From an uncultured Lachnospiraceae bacterium (GTDB lineage Bacteria > Bacillota > Clostridia > Lachnospirales > Lachnospiraceae), in NCBI GenBank assembly GCA_910578825.1, contig CAJTSB010000024.1, positions 9,938-38,695 on the forward strand: 28,758 bases of DNA, written 5' to 3'. The notes below the pieces were generated by a model, which was not told where the DNA came from, made no database searches, and saw nothing but the letters and a program-made list of their open reading frames with translations. The translations under genes were made by a program, and so were the position numbers. Every line of letters begins with the position of its first letter. The stretch's first letter is position 1. Below are positions 26,001-28,758 of this stretch, in pieces.

Positions 26001-26549
26001 GAGGTATATTCCAATACCGGTGGACAGTCTTCTAAGGCTACACCTGTTGGAGCAATCGCACAGTTCGCAGCAGGCGGTAAGGAAGTGAAGAAGAAAGACC
26101 TGGCATCTATCGCAATGAGCTATGGTTATGTATATGTGGCACAGATTGCTATGGGCGCTGATTACAACCAGTGTATCAAGGCAATTGCAGAGGCAGAGGC
26201 TTATCCGGGACCGTCCCTGATTATCGCTTATGCTCCATGTATCAACCATGGTATCAAGGTTGGTATGAGCAAGGCTCAGACTGAGGAGAAGAACGCAGTA
26301 GAGACAGGTTACTGGCATACCTTCCGTTTCAACCCGCAGTTGAAGAAAGAGGGCAAAGCAGCATTCTCCTTAGACAGCAAGGCTCCGACCGGAGATTACA
26401 AGGCATTCCTGAACGGAGAGGTTCGTTACAATGCGCTTGCAAGATTCAATCCGGAGAGAGCAGAGGAACTCTTCGCAGCATCTGAGCAGTTTGCAAAAGA
26501 GCGTTATGAGTACCTGAATAAGTTAATCACTCTGTATGGAGAGAACTAA
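23013..26549 (+). CDS. nifJ: Pyruvate:ferredoxin oxidoreductase
   Basis: A 1178-residue single-chain enzyme, full length for the family, that converts pyruvate and CoA to acetyl-CoA, CO2 and reduced ferredoxin, the central step of pyruvate fermentation in anaerobes. In order: the pyrimidine-binding domain with AAIYPITPSSVMAE near the N-terminus; the transketolase C-terminal-like and gamma domains; two ferredoxin-type 4Fe-4S motifs, CIQCNICSYVCP (692-703) and CTGCGSCANVCP (746-757); the proximal cluster/TPP segment ACGGCGETPYAKL; and the pyrophosphate-Mg motif GDGWAYDIG with FDTEVYSNTGGQ. AGGAGG lies 9 nt upstream of the ATG. Strong binding site, own promoter and terminator fit a highly expressed monocistronic gene. 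The name porA is also used. Confidence 0.98.
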   Translation: MKRSMKTMDGNHAAAHASYAFTDVAAIYPITPSSVMAEATDEWATQGRKNIFGETVQVTEMQSEAGAAGTVHGSLAAGALTTTYTASQGLLLMIPNLYKIAGEGLPGVFNVSARCVATHALNIFGDHSDVYACRQTGAAMLCESSVQEVMDLTPVAHCAALEGHLPFINFFDGFRTSHEIQKIETWDYEDLKDMVSMDAISDFRKNALNPNHPRQDGSAQNPDIFFQSRESCNSTYDALPAIVQKYMDKVNEKLGTDYKLFNYYGAADAEKVIVAMGSVCDTIDETIDYLMERGEKVGVVKVRLYRPFAKEAFVAAIPETAKLIAVLDRTKEPGSLGEPLYLDVVAALKGTKFESVQITSGRYGLGSKDTTPGQIIAVYNNTEKEKFTIGIFDDVTNLSLEIKEDPVTTPEGTINCKFWGLGADGTVGANKNSIKIIGDNTDMYAQAYFDYDSKKSGGVTMSHLRFGKKAIKSTYLIKQANFVACHNPSYVRKYNMAQELVPGGTFLLNCSWSPEELEAHLPGQVKRYIAENDIKFYTIDGIKIGKEIGLGGRINTVLQSAFFKLAEIIPEERAIELMKAAAKATYGKKGDKIVQMNYDAIDAGAKGVVKIDVPASWKDAQDESFAKVATGDRKDVVDFVNNIQIPVNAQEGNNIPVSVVKAYENGQTPSGSSAYEKRGIAVDVPVWNPENCIQCNICSYVCPHAVIRPVALTEDEAAKVPEGMQTLPMTGMPDYKFSITISALDCTGCGSCANVCPGKKGEKALTMQNCEANVGEQAYFDYGLTVEKKIDVVEKFKETTVKGSQFKQPLLEFSGACGGCGETPYAKLITQLFGDRMYIANATGCSSIWGNSSPSTPYTVNERGQGPAWSNSLFEDAAEFGYGMLLAQKAIRGKLKGKVEALVADGKNADVAAAGKEWLDTYCVGALNGTATDKLIAALEACGCDASKEILAEKDFLAKKSQWIFGGDGWAYDIGFGGVDHVLASGQDINVMVFDTEVYSNTGGQSSKATPVGAIAQFAAGGKEVKKKDLASIAMSYGYVYVAQIAMGADYNQCIKAIAEAEAYPGPSLIIAYAPCINHGIKVGMSKAQTEEKNAVETGYWHTFRFNPQLKKEGKAAFSLDSKAPTGDYKAFLNGEVRYNALARFNPERAEELFAASEQFAKERYEYLNKLITLYGEN

Positions 26550-26592
26550 GAGTTGCTTTTCATGGACAGATAGAATGTAATAAGTAAGAGAG

Positions 26593-26636
26593 AAGAGCAT
26601 TTCCGGGATTGGAAAATTCCGGAAGTGCTCTTTTTT
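26593..26636. terminator. Strong terminator between nifJ and the kinase gene
   Basis: A 14-bp stem (26593-26606 with 26619-26632, one G-U pair) and a 12-nt loop, followed by TTTTTT to 26636, end the nifJ transcript. The T-run overlaps the kinase stop codon by 2 nt. In the opposite direction the stem is followed by a CT-rich run, so it may also serve the kinase transcript. Confidence 0.85.
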
Positions 26637-27966
26637 ATCGTTTCCCAAGACTCAGCATTACTTCCGAGGTGAATTCCGAATTTGAGTGGTAAAAGCGGGT
26701 CATCCCATTATATTTTTCAGCGGCAGCGGTGATGGACAAGAGGCCAATCCCATTGCCGCTTTGTTTGGTGGAAAGGTATTTTGTGCCAGACAGCTTTACC
26801 TTGCCGTTAAAGCTGTTGATACAGATAAGATATAGTTCCCCGTTTTTTGTCATATCTGCGGAAAGGTTGATAAAGCGTTCTATTTCAGGGACGTCCATGC
26901 AGCCCTGGATGGCATTTTCCAGAAGGTTTCCCAGAATGGTACACAAATCCACGTCAGAAATGGGAAGGGCGCCAGGAAGTTCAATGTTCCAGACGGTTTG
27001 AATATGGTGAGGTTTGATAATATCTGCATAATAAGAAAGGATGGCATTTGCGGCTGTGTGGCGGCAGAAGAAATACACAGAGAGGGAATCAAGTTCCTGA
27101 TTATACTCCCTGAGATAATGCAGTATTTTCTCCATGTCGTTCTCCTGTGCAAGAGAGAGGAGGGTATGCGCTGTATGGCGGAAATCATGGCGCAGCTTGC
27201 TGGTTTCGCTCATATAATGGAGCAGGTTCTGGTATTGGTTGGCATGGATTTCAAGAAGCTGCGTCTTCTTCTCCTGCTCATTTTTCTCAATCAGGGTTTT
27301 GGCAATCTGGTAAAACATCTCCTCAAACAGCAGGAACAGTAACAGGAGCGTAAAATCAATCACAAGATAAATCGTAAAGAAACGCTCCGTAGTGAGGTTT
27401 TTATATTCTTTTGGAATCATATCATAGTTGCAGAACGTAATCAGTGCGGGCACGATCCATGTGATGCGCCATACGGATTTTGTATGGAAATGTTCCAAAA
27501 TCCAGGTAAGTTTCCGGCACATAAAGGGAAGGAAAACGAAACACATGAGAATCACGGTTATAAACCACTGTGAAATGAAGGCGGTATCGTAAAACGGAGA
27601 GTCAATATTTTTGATTACGATGTATGCGTCTATCATATGGTAGGAAATGCCGCCGAAAGAGAGCAGCGCGATGTTTGACAGAAAAAGAAAAAATAATTTT
27701 AGTTTCTCCATGTCCACAGCCATGCAGTATAGGGGGAAACAGAGGAAAAATGTTGCTGTGAACAGGATGTTGTGGCTCACTGTTAAAAACTGCCATTCCA
27801 CAAAAGGCATCAGAAGGCTGTACAGTATAAGGCATGGAAAGAGGATCAGGGATAATTTCCTGATGGGTATGCGCAGATGGTTTTTTACTGGGAGCAGGCA
27901 CATAATAGCTCCTGGAATTAAAAGGGTGTAGGCGAGAACAAATCCTATATAAAATGAAAAATCCAT
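26635..27966 (-). CDS. AgrC-like sensor histidine kinase (GHKL type)
   Basis: A 443-residue membrane kinase. The N-terminal ~218 residues hold six to seven hydrophobic segments, as in AgrC-type peptide receptors, followed by a helical dimerisation region and an ATPase domain. The phospho-acceptor is probably His260 in SKLRHDFRHT; the N-box is ILGNLLENAI (Asn351) and the G-box GNGIGLLSI (404-412). It starts 2 nt after the stop of the regulator gene, and its Shine-Dalgarno AGGAGG lies inside the last codons of that gene, so translation is coupled. By family it would sense a secreted signal, often a peptide; no agrB/agrD-like gene is visible in the window, so the ligand is unknown. Confidence 0.92.
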   Translation of the reverse strand: MDFSFYIGFVLAYTLLIPGAIMCLLPVKNHLRIPIRKLSLILFPCLILYSLLMPFVEWQFLTVSHNILFTATFFLCFPLYCMAVDMEKLKLFFLFLSNIALLSFGGISYHMIDAYIVIKNIDSPFYDTAFISQWFITVILMCFVFLPFMCRKLTWILEHFHTKSVWRITWIVPALITFCNYDMIPKEYKNLTTERFFTIYLVIDFTLLLLFLLFEEMFYQIAKTLIEKNEQEKKTQLLEIHANQYQNLLHYMSETSKLRHDFRHTAHTLLSLAQENDMEKILHYLREYNQELDSLSVYFFCRHTAANAILSYYADIIKPHHIQTVWNIELPGALPISDVDLCTILGNLLENAIQGCMDVPEIERFINLSADMTKNGELYLICINSFNGKVKLSGTKYLSTKQSGNGIGLLSITAAAEKYNGMTRFYHSNSEFTSEVMLSLGKR

Positions 27967-27968
27967 TT

Positions 27969-28697
27969 TTACCTCCTGGACAGCCGTTTTCTTCGGATAT
28001 TAAAACGGTATGTAATCAGGGTCTGTGTCAATTCTTTATGTTTCTTGGTGTTCATGGGAAAGGAAATACCGTTCTTCATCTGGCAGACAAGGTCTTCCAT
28101 GGAATCCACATAATCCAGATTTACGAGGATTCCCCGATTAATGGTGCAGAAACGTTCGTCGTCTGCAAGCAGGGATTTCAGTTTATGAAACGGCATCCGG
28201 CAGCGATATTGTTCCTGCGCCTGTACAGTGCAGTAATTAGAGTCTGCACAGATATATTCCAACTGGGAATAGAGGATAGGCATCACCTGTTTTCCCAGAG
28301 GAAGGTCAAAATAGGGCTGTTTCTCCGCAAAAGTATGTAGAAAGTCTGAGAGCGTCTTTGCAAGCCGCGTTTCGTCTATCGGTTTTAAGAGGTAATCAAA
28401 TGCGTGGATGGGAAATGCCTCCATCATGTGCTCCCGGCTGGAAGTAAGGAAAATCAGGCAGCAGTCCGGAAAAATTCGGCGCATTTTTATGGCTGTCTGG
28501 ATGCCGTTCGTATGTTGCAAATAAATATCCATAAACACGATGTCGTAGGATTTGCTGCCGATGTCGGACAGAAAGTCCTCTCCATTGGAAAAGCTGTCGC
28601 AGACAATATCAAGGCGGTTATTGTCCGCCCAGGTTTCCAGCATTTTCTTCAGGGAAACGCGTTCTTTTTCTTCATCATCTATCATGGCTATCCTCAT
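27969..28697 (-). CDS. LytTR-family response regulator (AgrA-like)
   Basis: A 242-residue two-domain regulator. The receiver domain (1-125) has acidic pocket Asp7/Asp8, phospho-acceptor Asp57 in IVFMDIYL, Thr85 and Lys105 (LLKP). A LytTR DNA-binding domain (about 140-238) follows, with YICADSNYCTV and FCTINRGILVNLDYVDSM signatures. I place the start at 28697 because AAGGAGG (28713-28707 on the - strand) is about 8 nt upstream; the in-frame extension to 28739 reads MPLPHRRKARRYVS and precedes that site. The kinase gene follows after 2 nt. The promoter is not visible in the 61 bases left before the window edge. LytTR regulators usually bind paired direct repeats; I did not find a clear pair here. 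Confidence 0.93.
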   Translation of the reverse strand: MRIAMIDDEEKERVSLKKMLETWADNNRLDIVCDSFSNGEDFLSDIGSKSYDIVFMDIYLQHTNGIQTAIKMRRIFPDCCLIFLTSSREHMMEAFPIHAFDYLLKPIDETRLAKTLSDFLHTFAEKQPYFDLPLGKQVMPILYSQLEYICADSNYCTVQAQEQYRCRMPFHKLKSLLADDERFCTINRGILVNLDYVDSMEDLVCQMKNGISFPMNTKKHKELTQTLITYRFNIRRKRLSRR

Positions 28698-28758
28698 GGA
28701 AACGTACCTCCTTGCCTTTCTCCTATGCGGTAACGGCACGCGTCGCTTTGCGCCACCT

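Noticed and set aside
28698..28739. Fourteen-residue N-terminal extension of the response regulator
   Set aside because: Lies across and upstream of a good Shine-Dalgarno; the receiver domain begins normally at MRIAMIDDEE.

Overview
The window looks like chromosome of a low-to-mid GC anaerobic Firmicute, most likely a Lachnospiraceae-type Clostridium relative. The signs are strong AGGAGG ribosome binding sites, TTGnnn-N17-TAtAAT promoters (several with an extended TGn), a single-chain pyruvate:ferredoxin oxidoreductase, an AgrC/AgrA-like two-component pair, and a Bacillus/Clostridium gene order rplS - rbgA - rnhB - ylqG - ylqH - yraN. The genus assignment is inference; there is no rRNA, tRNA, CRISPR array, transposase or integrase.

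Layout. (1) 1-6778: a promoter and structured leader, then a 2134-residue secreted protein with three LamG-like modules, five FIVAR-like helical modules and a very lysine-rich Ig-like tail, ending in tandem hairpins. (2) 6824-7309: a GNAT acetyltransferase. (3) 7363-14530: a housekeeping run on the + strand: rplS with its own promoter and terminator, signal peptidase I, the ribosome-assembly GTPase rbgA, a second signal peptidase I, rnhB, a FliK-like protein (ylqG) with a 36-bp minisatellite, a small FlhB-C-terminal-like protein (ylqH), yraN and the YlmD/PgeF-family enzyme. (4) 14531-17764: a self-contained restriction-modification cassette that looks more AT-rich than its neighbours. It has a fused nuclease-methyltransferase and a two-TRD specificity subunit, resembling the BcgI type IIB plan, with its own promoter, a palindrome at the predicted transcription start and a closing hairpin. 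(5) 17812-19452 (-): an ABC-F ATPase with one canonical and one degenerate ATP site. (6) 19630-22842 (+): a PAS-PAS-GGDEF-GAF-GGDEF*-EAL cyclic-di-GMP protein, divergent from the ABC-F gene. (7) 22904-26636: pyruvate:ferredoxin oxidoreductase as a monocistronic gene with promoter and terminator. (8) 26635-28697 (-): a LytTR response regulator and GHKL histidine kinase, translationally coupled and convergent to the oxidoreductase gene.

How the parts relate. The middle cluster joins ribosome synthesis (L19, RbgA), protein export (two signal peptidases) and nucleic acid maintenance (RNase HII, YraN). It also holds a conserved but unexplained FliK-like/FlhB-like pair with no flagellar genes in view. 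That pair and the type IIB-like cassette are the most interesting parts. All promoter, hairpin and domain calls were made by eye; no alignments or database searches were run.
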